A stretch of 6,562 bases of DNA from Symbiobacteriaceae bacterium (GTDB taxonomy: Bacteria > Bacillota_E > Symbiobacteriia > Symbiobacteriales > Symbiobacteriaceae). The translations under genes and the position numbers were made by a program. Of this stretch, positions 1-5,491 are shown piece by piece. The stretch covers positions 1 through 6,562 of the forward strand of contig DAHVXO010000309.1 in the NCBI GenBank assembly GCA_027356675.1. Direction: 5' to 3'. Within the stretch, counting starts at the first letter, position 1, and every line of letters begins with the position of its first letter. A model generated the notes under the pieces. That model worked only from the letters and a program-made list of their open reading frames with translations. It did not search any database and was not told the DNA's origin.

Positions 1-854
1 TGCACGCCTGCGGGCACGACTTTCACATGGCGACCATTTTGGGCGCGGCCATGATCCTGCAGCAGTTGACGCCGTCCCTGTGCGGCACGGTGCGCCTCCT
101 GTTCCAGCCTGCTGAAGAGATCGCCACGGGCGCCAACGCCCTGATCCGGGCCGGCGCCATGGCGGGCGTGCGAGCCGTCTTCGGTCTGCACAACAAGCCG
201 GATCTGCCCTCGGGCCACGTGGGCATCAAGGCCGGACCACTCATGGCCGCGGCTGACACCATCACCATCCGGGTGACTGGGAAGGGCGGGCACGCCGCCA
301 TTCCGGATCTGACGATCGACCCGGTGGTAGCCGGGTCGGCCATCGTCATGGCCCTGCAGACCGCCGTCTCCCGCAGCACCTCGCCCCTGGACCCGGTGGT
401 GGTCACCATCGCCTCCTTCCATGCGGGGAGCGCCCACAACGTCATCCCTCCCTCCGCCACCCTGGAGGGCACGGTCCGGACTTTCCGGTCGGATGTGCGG
501 GCCCAGGTGCTCGAGTCGATCCGCCGCCTCGCCGCCGACGTAGCGGCCGGGTACGGCGCCACGGCCACCCTGGAGGTAGCGGCAGGCACCCACCCGGTCG
601 ACAACGACCCCGCCATGGCCGACCTGATGCGCCTGGCGGCGGCTGAGGTGGGCCTGCCGGTGGTAGAGGCGATTCCGACCATGGGCGCTGAAGATTTCGC
701 CGCATATCAGCAGTTGGCGCCCGGGTGCTTCGTGTGGATGGGCACGGGGTGTGCACAGAACTGGCACCATCCGGCCTTTATGGTCGATGAAGCGGTCATC
801 CCCAAAGGCGCAGCGCTCTTCGCACATACCGCGATGTTGGCGCTCAAACCGTAA
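1..854 (+). CDS. M20 family metallo-amidohydrolase (M20D-like), 5' end missing
   Basis: Zinc-type amidohydrolase that cleaves an N-acyl or amide bond; relatives include hippurate hydrolases, N-acyl amino acid deacylases and auxin-conjugate hydrolases. The reading frame is open from base 3, so the ATG at 27 is internal. Translated from base 3 the fragment has 283 residues and begins inside the signature HACGHD, whose Cys3 and His5 are the expected metal ligands. PAEE follows (Glu38 and Glu39, catalytic base and metal ligand), then GLH (His63). The inserted dimerisation domain starts near residue 75 and carries GKGGHAA. AHNVIPPSA and GTVRTF come next, and the C-terminal catalytic half has MGAEDF and NWHHPAF (His255/256). 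The family is about 390 residues long, so about 100 N-terminal residues lie upstream of the window. All visible ligands are present, so the enzyme looks active. The exact substrate cannot be read from the sequence. It converges on the membrane-protein gene. Confidence 0.93.
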   Translation, partial: HACGHDFHMATILGAAMILQQLTPSLCGTVRLLFQPAEEIATGANALIRAGAMAGVRAVFGLHNKPDLPSGHVGIKAGPLMAAADTITIRVTGKGGHAAIPDLTIDPVVAGSAIVMALQTAVSRSTSPLDPVVVTIASFHAGSAHNVIPPSATLEGTVRTFRSDVRAQVLESIRRLAADVAAGYGATATLEVAAGTHPVDNDPAMADLMRLAAAEVGLPVVEAIPTMGAEDFAAYQQLAPGCFVWMGTGCAQNWHHPAFMVDEAVIPKGAALFAHTAMLALKP

Positions 855-858
855 AAGC

Positions 859-889
859 TCACCCCGGCGGACTGGTTCCGTCGGGGTGA
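859..889. terminator. Bidirectional intrinsic terminator between convergent genes
   Basis: A 12-bp stem (859-870 with 878-889, one G-T wobble) encloses the 7-nt loop ACTGGTT. It begins 4 nt after the amidohydrolase stop codon and ends 7 nt before the stop codon of the opposing membrane-protein gene. Reading leftwards, the stem is followed by CTTTTA, a short U-run. Reading rightwards it is followed by TTGCGTTT, a weaker tract. The position and stem support a shared terminator; function is inferred. Confidence 0.75.
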
Positions 890-896
890 TTGCGTT

Positions 897-2213
897 TCAG
901 GCCTTCTTGCCGGGAAAGAGCGCCGGCGTGCCGGGCGGCACGTGGTAGAGCACCTGCCGAATCGCCCAGGCGTAGGCGACCAGGCCCGCCAGGACGACCG
1001 CCGCCCCCAGAGCCAGCACGGGCGCCAGCTTGAGCGAAAGCCCGACCGCCATGACCAGTGTCCCGGGGAACCAGGTCCAGTAGGTCGTCCAGCCAAAGCG
1101 GGGCTGGGACATCTCGTGGAGGAACGGGATCTTCTCCAACTTGTGCGTCCGGTTGCGGAACCGGTGGAGCCAGACCATGAACGGGATGATGCGCAGCAGC
1201 ATGCCCATGATGGTCCCGCCGATGAAGGCCAGGGCTACGAAAAGCGTGAGCCCAGCGTTCAGCGGTCGGGAAGACCAGATCCCGAGGAGACCGGGCACGG
1301 CGACGGCCAGCGACAAGATCAGGGCCCCCCCTGCCGTCACGGCGTACCGGACGCTGAAGTCCAGCGGGCCCGGGCGGCGGTGCCGAAAGGCGTAGACGAT
1401 GCCGCCGACATAGGCGATCAGGGCGGCCACGGCCACCGCAAGGCCAACACCCACGAGGACCCGACTCAAGAATAGCCCGGCGAAGATCAGCAGCACGGCG
1501 GTGGCCAGCGCCCCGCCAGTCCCGGCGACGAAGTTGGGCGGCAGCGACTTGGCCGGCGCAAACATCGGCACCAACTTGAGCCCGACCCCGATGATCATGA
1601 GGCTGAACCAACCGCCCAGGCCCAGGGCCAGGTGCGACGAAAGCCACGCCCCCTCCACCTCGCCGATAAAGCCGTAGCGCTGATTGAAGGCCATCGTCAG
1701 GCCCCAGGAGAGCGTAATGGCGTAGTAGAGCACGGCGGCGGCCATCCAGGCGCCATGCCAGTTCCAGCGCTCCACGGCCCGGAATGTGGGGACCATATTG
1801 ACCAGAAACAGAACGCCGCCCAGGGCAACCAATGTGCCGCCGGTCGCGACCCAAATCGTATCGGCCCACAGGAAGCCGAGCACCATGGCACAGACCCCAA
1901 CCACGTGCAGGCCCAGGTGAACGTTGGCGGCCATTTCACTGCGCAGGCGCGAGTACAGCAGCACCGGAGCCATCTGATAAACAGCGCCGGTCACGACCGT
2001 GCCGCCGAAACCCAGGGTAAAGAGGTGGGTGAGCATCAGCGTCGCGGGGTTGTGCAGGTAGTCGTTGACCAGCATGGGCGCCTTCCAGATGGCGACGCCC
2101 AGCAGGGCAGCTAGAAAGAGCAGGCCCGCGCTGAAATAGCGCATGGCAACGCCAAGTCCCGGCGCGCGCTCGGGGATGATCGTGTCAGCTCCGGCCTTGG
2201 GCGGCGTGGTCAT
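897..2213 (-). CDS. 12-TM His-containing membrane protein, heme-copper oxidase subunit I/NnrS-like
   Basis: Integral membrane protein of 438 residues with about twelve hydrophobic segments (near 23-43, 59-86, 94-117, 120-141, 151-175, 189-218, 228-249, 252-276, 289-313, 319-348, 379-397 and 398-424). Conserved-looking histidines lie in or beside helices: THLFTLGFGG (His63), VHLGLH (His99, His103), SHLALGLGGW (His194) and VWLHRF (His350). The first motif, followed by GAVYQMAPVLL, resembles the low-spin-heme helix of heme-copper oxidase subunit I and related NnrS-type proteins. The histidine-rich CuB and heme motifs of helices 7 and 10 in true oxidases are absent, so terminal oxidase activity is unlikely. 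A role in heme, copper or NO handling is inference only. The frame opens at a GTG (2222), but that codon lies inside the Shine-Dalgarno sequence, so the ATG at 2213 is the better start. The stop is TGA at 897-899. It lies 80 bp downstream of the oxidoreductase gene on the same strand. Confidence 0.88.
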   Translation of the reverse strand: MTTPPKAGADTIIPERAPGLGVAMRYFSAGLLFLAALLGVAIWKAPMLVNDYLHNPATLMLTHLFTLGFGGTVVTGAVYQMAPVLLYSRLRSEMAANVHLGLHVVGVCAMVLGFLWADTIWVATGGTLVALGGVLFLVNMVPTFRAVERWNWHGAWMAAAVLYYAITLSWGLTMAFNQRYGFIGEVEGAWLSSHLALGLGGWFSLMIIGVGLKLVPMFAPAKSLPPNFVAGTGGALATAVLLIFAGLFLSRVLVGVGLAVAVAALIAYVGGIVYAFRHRRPGPLDFSVRYAVTAGGALILSLAVAVPGLLGIWSSRPLNAGLTLFVALAFIGGTIMGMLLRIIPFMVWLHRFRNRTHKLEKIPFLHEMSQPRFGWTTYWTWFPGTLVMAVGLSLKLAPVLALGAAVVLAGLVAYAWAIRQVLYHVPPGTPALFPGKKA

Positions 2214-2220
2214 AGCTGCC

Positions 2221-2229
2221 ACCTCCTTC
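2221..2229 (-). promoter_or_regulatory. Shine-Dalgarno site that fixes the membrane-protein start
   Basis: Read on the minus strand this is GAAGGAGGT, a near-perfect complement to the 16S rRNA 3' end. It sits 7 nt before the ATG at 2213-2211. The upstream in-frame GTG (2222-2220) overlaps this site and so cannot use it, which argues for the shorter product. Confidence 0.75.
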
Positions 2230-2293
2230 TGTTATAATGCCACCCGACCGCACGCTTCCGTGGTGATTTCCCGTACACCCGCCATATGACCCC

Positions 2294-3256
2294 TTACTGC
2301 GTAACAGCTCCCAGGCGGGCGCCAATGGCCGCCGCGCCCGTGATCAATCGCCGGAAGAGTGCGGCCACGGTGGGCACATCTGCAACCAGGCCGGTGCCCT
2401 GGCCGGCGAATACGTAGCCCTCTGCGAGATCGCCGTCCAGGGCCCCCCGGGCGTTCAGTTTGCCGGAGATGAGCGGGAGCAGTTCATCGAGTCCGGCGCC
2501 CAGCGCCTCCGCCGCCAACACCCGGTCGGCCCCGCCGGTCTTGAGTACCCGGGCCGGGCGCCCTACCGACCGTTCTATGATGACTGTGTCCATCTCCGTG
2601 GAGGCCATCAGGAGTTGCTTGTAGGCAGGGTGCGCCCGGCACTCCTGAACCGCGACGAACCGAGTGCCCATCTCGATGCCCTCAGCCCCCAGGGCGAGGG
2701 CCGCCACCAGGCCCCGGGCATCCATGATGCCCCCGCTGGCGACCACAGGAATCTTGACGGCATCCACAACCCGCGGGACCAGCGCCAGCGTGCCGATATC
2801 ATCGCGCCCCAGGTGGCCGCCGCCGTCGTAGCCGACGGCGATCACCGCATCGGCCCCGAGGCTTTCCGCCTTCTGGGCGGCCCGCACACCCGCCACCAGG
2901 ATCACCTTGCGGACGCCCGAGACCCGGGCGTCGATGTACTTCATGTATGGCTCAGGGTTGCCGCCGGTAATGCTGACGGCCCGGATCCCTTCTTCCAGGG
3001 CCACGTCGATGTAGGACTCCAGGGTCCGATGGCCCATGGCGAAATTGACCGCAAACGGTTTGGCAGTCAGAGCACGCGCCCGGCGGATTTCGGCCCGGAG
3101 CGCCTCGGCATCGGGAAAGGTCGCGGCGGTAATCTGCCCGAGTCCCCCGGCCTCTGACACGGCAACGCAGAGTTCAGCCAGAGCCAGGTAGGCCAGCCCG
3201 CCTTGAATGATCGGGTACTTGATGCCCAGAAGTTCGCAAAGTCGTGTGGAAAGCAT
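2294..3256 (-). CDS. Nitronate monooxygenase / FabK-type FMN oxidoreductase
   Basis: Cytoplasmic TIM-barrel flavoprotein of 320 residues, the usual length for the 2-nitropropane dioxygenase/nitronate monooxygenase and enoyl-ACP reductase II (FabK) family. Visible motifs in order are YPIIQGGLA (residues 14-22, N-terminal FMN-site strand), EAGGLGQI (35-42), NFAMG (71-75), GYDGGGHLGRDDIG (142-155, with the candidate catalytic His148), PVVASGGI (170-177), and LGAEGIEMGTRF (189-200, phosphate-binding region). The C-terminus has the family-typical YVFAGQGTG (281-289). The DGGGH version with RDDIG suits the nitronate monooxygenase side better than classic FabK, but oxidation of nitronates versus enoyl-thioester reduction cannot be settled here. 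The frame is open a further 67 codons upstream, but homology begins at the ATG at 3256. A purine stretch GAAGGGGG lies about 12 nt before that ATG, a somewhat long spacing. The stop is TAA. It is divergent from the small gene at 3334. Confidence 0.92.
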   Translation of the reverse strand: MLSTRLCELLGIKYPIIQGGLAYLALAELCVAVSEAGGLGQITAATFPDAEALRAEIRRARALTAKPFAVNFAMGHRTLESYIDVALEEGIRAVSITGGNPEPYMKYIDARVSGVRKVILVAGVRAAQKAESLGADAVIAVGYDGGGHLGRDDIGTLALVPRVVDAVKIPVVASGGIMDARGLVAALALGAEGIEMGTRFVAVQECRAHPAYKQLLMASTEMDTVIIERSVGRPARVLKTGGADRVLAAEALGAGLDELLPLISGKLNARGALDGDLAEGYVFAGQGTGLVADVPTVAALFRRLITGAAAIGARLGAVTQ

Positions 3257-3306
3257 CGCTGATTTCGTCCCCCTTCGCTCGGTTGATTCGATTTCGCTAC
3301 CGGGGG

Positions 3307-3336
3307 CATCCTGCATGAGAGGAGGTGTTGCCCTTG
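3307..3336 (+). promoter_or_regulatory. Leader copy A: SD plus TTG start, repeated before the next gene
   Basis: This segment runs ATCCTGC, TGA, GGAGGTGTT, CCCTTG, ending at the TTG start of the acidic small protein. It aligns with 3591-3623 with only small gaps. The strong site AGGAGGTG (3320-3327) is 6 nt before TTG 3334. The frame's first start-like codon, GTG 3325, lies within this site and cannot be the real start. Confidence 0.6.
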
Positions 3337-3555
3337 ATACCGCCATTCCGGCTGGCCCGCCTGTCGCCCGCGCAAATGACCGCCGTCGAGCACCTGGAAC
3401 ATGATTTGAACCTGACCCTGGTGGCGTGGGAACCAGGGCACGCGGAAGAGGCCACAACCGAACCCGAATCGACCGCCGCTACCTCGCTGGACGACAGCGA
3501 CCTGATTCTCGACGCCCTCGTGGATGACTACCGAACCCACGACCCGCATCTCTGA
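3334..3555 (+). CDS. Small acidic protein of unknown function (73 aa)
   Basis: I do not recognise a named family. The predicted protein has a basic N-terminus (MIPPFRLARL), then a probable amphipathic helix around residues 11-27 (SPAQMTAVEHLEHDLN) leading into TLVAWEP. A polar, Thr/Glu-rich linker (38-51) follows, then a very acidic helix (SLDDSDLILDALVDDY, 51-66) and the end DPHL. There is no Cys, signal peptide or membrane segment. The start is the TTG at 3334, 6 nt after AGGAGGTG. It is divergent from the flavin oxidoreductase (77 bp apart) and precedes the Gly/Ala/Pro-rich gene by 65 bp on the same strand. The excellent Shine-Dalgarno site and the leader shared with that next gene argue that it is real and co-regulated. 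The fold and role are unknown. Confidence 0.75.
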   Translation: MIPPFRLARLSPAQMTAVEHLEHDLNLTLVAWEPGHAEEATTEPESTAATSLDDSDLILDALVDDYRTHDPHL

Positions 3556-3572
3556 TGGCACCCTTCGGTCAC

Positions 3573-3599
3573 GCAGGCTTATGTGAACTCATATCCTGC
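3573..3599 (+). other. Weak interrupted hairpin upstream of the Gly/Ala/Pro-rich gene
   Basis: GCAGG (3573-3577) pairs with CCTGC (3595-3599), and inside it TATG (3580-3583) pairs with CATA (3590-3593) around a 6-nt loop, with small bulges. It ends 5 nt before the Shine-Dalgarno site at 3605. It could be a minor regulatory structure, an attenuator, or chance; there is no U-tract. Confidence 0.25.
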
Positions 3600-3623
3600 T
3601 GAAGAAGGAGGTGTTCTCCCTTG
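3591..3623 (+). promoter_or_regulatory. Leader copy B: SD plus TTG start, matching copy A
   Basis: Shares ATCCTGC, TGA, GGAGGTGTT and CCCTTG with 3307-3336 in the same order. AAGGAGGTG (3605-3613) is a perfect complement to the canonical 16S tail and sits 7 nt before the TTG start at 3621. Conservation covers the spacer and the bases upstream of the ribosome site, so it is more than a shared Shine-Dalgarno motif. Confidence 0.6.
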
Positions 3624-3923
3624 CTGTATGGTGCTTTCGGTGCCATTCCTGGCTTCGCCGGTGCTGGCGCAGCGGGCGTGGCCGGTGTTTCCCCGGCATT
3701 CTCTCCGTTCATCGGTGCGCAGGCCGGTGTGAATGATCTGACCATCGCCCCGGGCATCGCGGCGTACCCCGCTGCCAACGCCACAGTTTACCGAGTCTAC
3801 GAGTACGCTGTGCCAGTCACAACGGTGGCCACTGTACCGTCCACCTTCCCGACCACCGCTGGTATCCCCGGGATCACTGCATATCCGGGCGGAATCGGCG
3901 CAGGCTACGGCGGCGTGATCTGA
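3621..3923 (+). CDS. Gly/Ala/Pro-rich low-complexity small protein (100 aa)
   Basis: Not a recognised family. About half of the residues are Gly, Ala, Pro or Val. There are no Cys or Lys residues and almost no charge (one Asp, one Glu and one Arg by reading). The N-terminus (MLYGAFGAIPGFAGAGAAG) is hydrophobic and glycine-rich but lacks the positive charge of a normal signal peptide. The motif PGI(A/T)AYP occurs twice (residues 44-50 and 83-89), separated by a Tyr/Val/Thr stretch (ATVYRVYEYAVPVTTVATVP). The protein ends in a Gly/Tyr tail (GGIGAGYGGVI). Such composition is typical of structural, surface, coat or self-assembling proteins, so a spore-coat or envelope role is plausible but unproven. 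The TTG start is supported by AAGGAGGTG 7 nt upstream; no in-frame ATG is nearby. A strong hairpin lies 17 nt past the stop. Confidence 0.8.
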   Translation: MLYGAFGAIPGFAGAGAAGVAGVSPAFSPFIGAQAGVNDLTIAPGIAAYPAANATVYRVYEYAVPVTTVATVPSTFPTTAGIPGITAYPGGIGAGYGGVI

Positions 3924-3940
3924 CCGGTCCGGCCCACATT

Positions 3941-3978
3941 GAGCGGCGGGCGTCCACTTACGTGGGCGCCCGCCGCTC
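3941..3978. terminator. Strong GC-rich hairpin terminator between convergent genes
   Basis: A 17-bp stem (3941-3957 with 3962-3978, one G-T wobble) closes a 4-nt loop, TTAC. It lies between the stop of the small Gly/Ala/Pro-rich gene (3923) and the stop of the opposing PHP phosphatase gene (3991). Only two T residues follow on the plus strand, so the U-tract is poor, but the stem and position favour a shared bidirectional terminator. Confidence 0.68.
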
Positions 3979-3990
3979 TTGGCTGACAGT

Positions 3991-4803
3991 CTAAAGGGAT
4001 CGGACGCGACGCTGCCGCTGCGCAAAACTGACGACCTCGGTGTAGCCGACCCGCAGTGCCAACTCCCGGGCCTCCGCAAAGCCCCAGCCGACCTCCGCGG
4101 GACTGTGGGCGTCCGAGGAGATGACCAGCGGCACGCCCTGCCGTTGACACGCCGCCAGCAGTGCCGGCGTGGGATAATCTTCCCGCACGGGCTTACGGCG
4201 CCCGGCGGTGGAGAGTTCGATGGCCACGCCCGCCGCTCCGATCGCCCGAGCCACGTCCTCGTACAGCCGCCCCAGGTCCTGCGAGGGCCGGTGCCCGAAC
4301 TTCTTGATCAGATCGATGTGGGCGAGAATATCGAAGAGCCCGCACTGGGCCGCCATGGTCTCGAGGGTGAAGAACTTGGCGTAGAGGTCCGAGATGTCCC
4401 ACTCGGCGTAGCGGTTTACCTGGCCGGGGTCATCAAAGCCCCATTCGCCGATAAAGTGCACCGAACCGATCACATAGTCCCACGGAAAACGCGCTAGCAG
4501 GGCGGACAACTCTGCCTCCCGCCCCGGGATGAAGTCCGCCTCGATACCCAACCGGATCGGGATCTCCGGGTAGCGCTCACGCAGGCAGATGACGTCAGTG
4601 ACGTACGCCTCCAGCTCCTCCATGCGCATGGCGATGCCCGGATCCCGCTCTGCCTCAGGGAGCCAGTACATGGGGATATGGTCGGAGAAGCCAATCTCAC
4701 CGAGCCCGGCCGCAATGGCGGCCTCCACATACGCTGCCATGGTGCCGACTGCGTGGCCGCAGCGCGTGGTATGGGTATGATAATCCACCAGGTTTTTTCG
4801 CAT
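3991..4803 (-). CDS. hisK: Histidinol-phosphatase, PHP family (HisJ/HisK type)
   Basis: Cytoplasmic metal-dependent phosphatase of 270 residues, predicted to hydrolyse L-histidinol phosphate to histidinol in histidine synthesis (EC 3.1.3.15). PHP-domain ligand motifs are complete and in order: DYHTHTTRCGHA (His9, His11, His17), FSDH (Asp41, His42), GIEADF (Glu88), GSVHF (His116), DILAHIDLIKKFG (His162), IELSTAGRRKPVREDYP (196-211), and ISSDAHSPAEVGWGF (Asp231, His233). Length and motif order match the Bacillota-type enzyme rather than the HAD-type of enterobacteria. The ATG at 4803 gives the family-typical N-terminus (MRKNLVDYHTHT) but lacks an obvious Shine-Dalgarno site. An in-frame ATG at 4851 would add 16 residues and has a purine-rich GGGAGGGGCGGGG upstream, so the start is uncertain. 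The stop is TAG. It is not beside other his genes, so it may act on histidinol phosphate or a related phosphoester. Confidence 0.92.
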   Translation of the reverse strand: MRKNLVDYHTHTTRCGHAVGTMAAYVEAAIAAGLGEIGFSDHIPMYWLPEAERDPGIAMRMEELEAYVTDVICLRERYPEIPIRLGIEADFIPGREAELSALLARFPWDYVIGSVHFIGEWGFDDPGQVNRYAEWDISDLYAKFFTLETMAAQCGLFDILAHIDLIKKFGHRPSQDLGRLYEDVARAIGAAGVAIELSTAGRRKPVREDYPTPALLAACQRQGVPLVISSDAHSPAEVGWGFAEARELALRVGYTEVVSFAQRQRRVRSL

Positions 4804-4846
4804 GGCCGAAGTTTCGACCCGGTTTAGACCGATTCCTGCCCCATCA

Positions 4847-4879
4847 TGCATACACCCCGCCCCTCCCTTGCATACTCTT
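4847..4879 (+). promoter_or_regulatory. Direct repeats TGCATAC and weak sporulation-type promoter candidate
   Basis: TGCATAC occurs at 4847-4853 and 4869-4875, 22 bp apart, in the short region between the divergent phosphatase and 152-residue protein genes. Read on the plus strand, AC (4852-4853), 17 bp, then CATACTCTT (4871-4879) resembles the B. subtilis sigma-K pattern AC-N17-CATANNNTA with one mismatch. It would start transcription about 15 nt before the Shine-Dalgarno site of the gene at 4913. No good sigma-A promoter was found. This is a tentative pattern match only. Confidence 0.22.
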
Positions 4880-4912
4880 ACCACAGAGCGGACGAGCCGG
4901 GAGGGATTGGCG

Positions 4913-5371
4913 ATGGCAAGACCCAGGGCGGCCATGCCCCAGGATATCAACGAAGTTGCGATCAGCTTGATTGAGCAGGGCCTGCAGGAGCAAAAGACGG
5001 TCAAGGAGATCCTGGCAGGGCTGCGGCAGGACCCGACCTTTACCGGGTACGGAACCGGGCGCCTCCTGCGCCAGTGGACGCGGGTCTGGCGGCCCATGGT
5101 CGCAGCCGGTGGGCGGGTCGCGCTGCCCCGGCAGGGTGGGGATCGGGGTGCCCGCCGTGGCGGCGGGGATAGCGGCGTGCGGGCGCAGCCGGCAGCGCAG
5201 GTTGCCGTCCGCCCCGAGGGACAGGAGATGCACCGCGTGGCCCTGGAGCGGATGATGGACCTGGTCTCGGCGATGCTGGCGGACGACCCGGATTCGGCGG
5301 CCCGGGATGCCGCCATGCGGGCCTTTCCCAGCTTTGTGCGAGCGGTGCGGTCGGTCGCCCGAAACGTTTGA
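4913..5371 (+). CDS. Conserved-looking basic protein of unknown function (152 aa)
   Basis: No family recognised. Residues 11-62 look like a compact helical domain (DINEVAISLIEQGLQEQK, then VKEILAGLRQD and TGRLLRQWTRVWRPM); the helix pattern, with basic and aromatic residues in the last helix, would suit a small DNA-binding or helix-turn-helix-like fold, but no signature proves it. A Gly/Arg-rich, low-complexity linker follows (66-90, with RQGGDRGARRGGG), then a second helical segment (residues 103-149, MHRVALERMMDLVSAMLADD and FVRAVRSVAR). There is no signal peptide, transmembrane span or Cys. The ATG at 4913 is chosen because GGGAGGG (4899-4905) lies 7 nt upstream; the frame is open further left to 4802 without support. 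It is divergent from the histidinol-phosphatase and lies 120 bp upstream of the methionine aminopeptidase. Confidence 0.82.
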   Translation: MARPRAAMPQDINEVAISLIEQGLQEQKTVKEILAGLRQDPTFTGYGTGRLLRQWTRVWRPMVAAGGRVALPRQGGDRGARRGGGDSGVRAQPAAQVAVRPEGQEMHRVALERMMDLVSAMLADDPDSAARDAAMRAFPSFVRAVRSVARNV

Positions 5372-5390
5372 GCGGCCGGAACGCCTGAAC

Positions 5391-5410
5391 GGCGGCCCGC
5401 AGGGGCCGCC
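5391..5410 (+). terminator. GC-rich hairpin after the 152-aa protein gene, possible terminator
   Basis: GGCGGCCC (5391-5398) pairs perfectly with GGGCCGCC (5403-5410) around a GCAG loop, 19 nt after the stop codon. It is not followed by a T-tract, so intrinsic termination is uncertain. If it does not stop transcription, the downstream aminopeptidase gene could be cotranscribed. Confidence 0.35.
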
Positions 5411-5433
5411 CTGATGTGCGCAGGGCCTTCTGG

Positions 5434-5464
5434 CGGGTAAACCCGGGACATGGTACCATGTTCC
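5434..5464 (+). promoter_or_regulatory. Palindromes just upstream of the aminopeptidase ribosome site
   Basis: ACATGGTACCATGT (5448-5461) is a perfect 14-bp palindrome that extends to 20 bp (5445-5464) with a single G-T mismatch in each strand. Directly to its left is CGGGT-AA-ACCCG (5434-5445), a second small inverted repeat. The large palindrome ends 12 nt before the Shine-Dalgarno CAGGAGG (5477-5483). It could be an operator for a dimeric regulator, an RNA hairpin affecting translation, or chance. No clear -35/-10 pair was found beside it. Confidence 0.4.
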
Positions 5465-5491
5465 TGAGACCCCGTTCAGGAGGCATCCGTC

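Noticed and set aside
27..29. ATG at 27 as start of the amidohydrolase
   Set aside because: The metal-binding HACGHD motif lies upstream of it in the same open frame, so the gene begins before the window.
942..1475. Plus-strand frame of 177 codons antisense to the membrane-protein gene
   Set aside because: High-GC antisense openness; composition rich in Arg, Glu, Pro and Asp without motifs or ribosome site.
859..1869. Long open frame of 336 codons on the minus strand overlapping the membrane-protein gene
   Set aside because: It is a frame-shifted shadow of the real gene: Arg/Gly/Pro-rich composition, no family motifs, no ribosome site.
2231..2236. TATAAC as a -10 box for the membrane-protein gene (minus strand)
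   Set aside because: Transcription would start on the ribosome site itself and there is no -35 element at a proper distance.
3257..3457. 67-residue N-terminal extension of the flavin oxidoreductase
   Set aside because: Similarity begins at the ATG at 3256, and the extension overlaps the well-supported small gene on the other strand.
4804..5451. Minus-strand extension of the phosphatase frame to 486 residues
   Set aside because: The extension is antisense to the 152-residue gene and lacks family similarity; the PHP domain begins at 4803.
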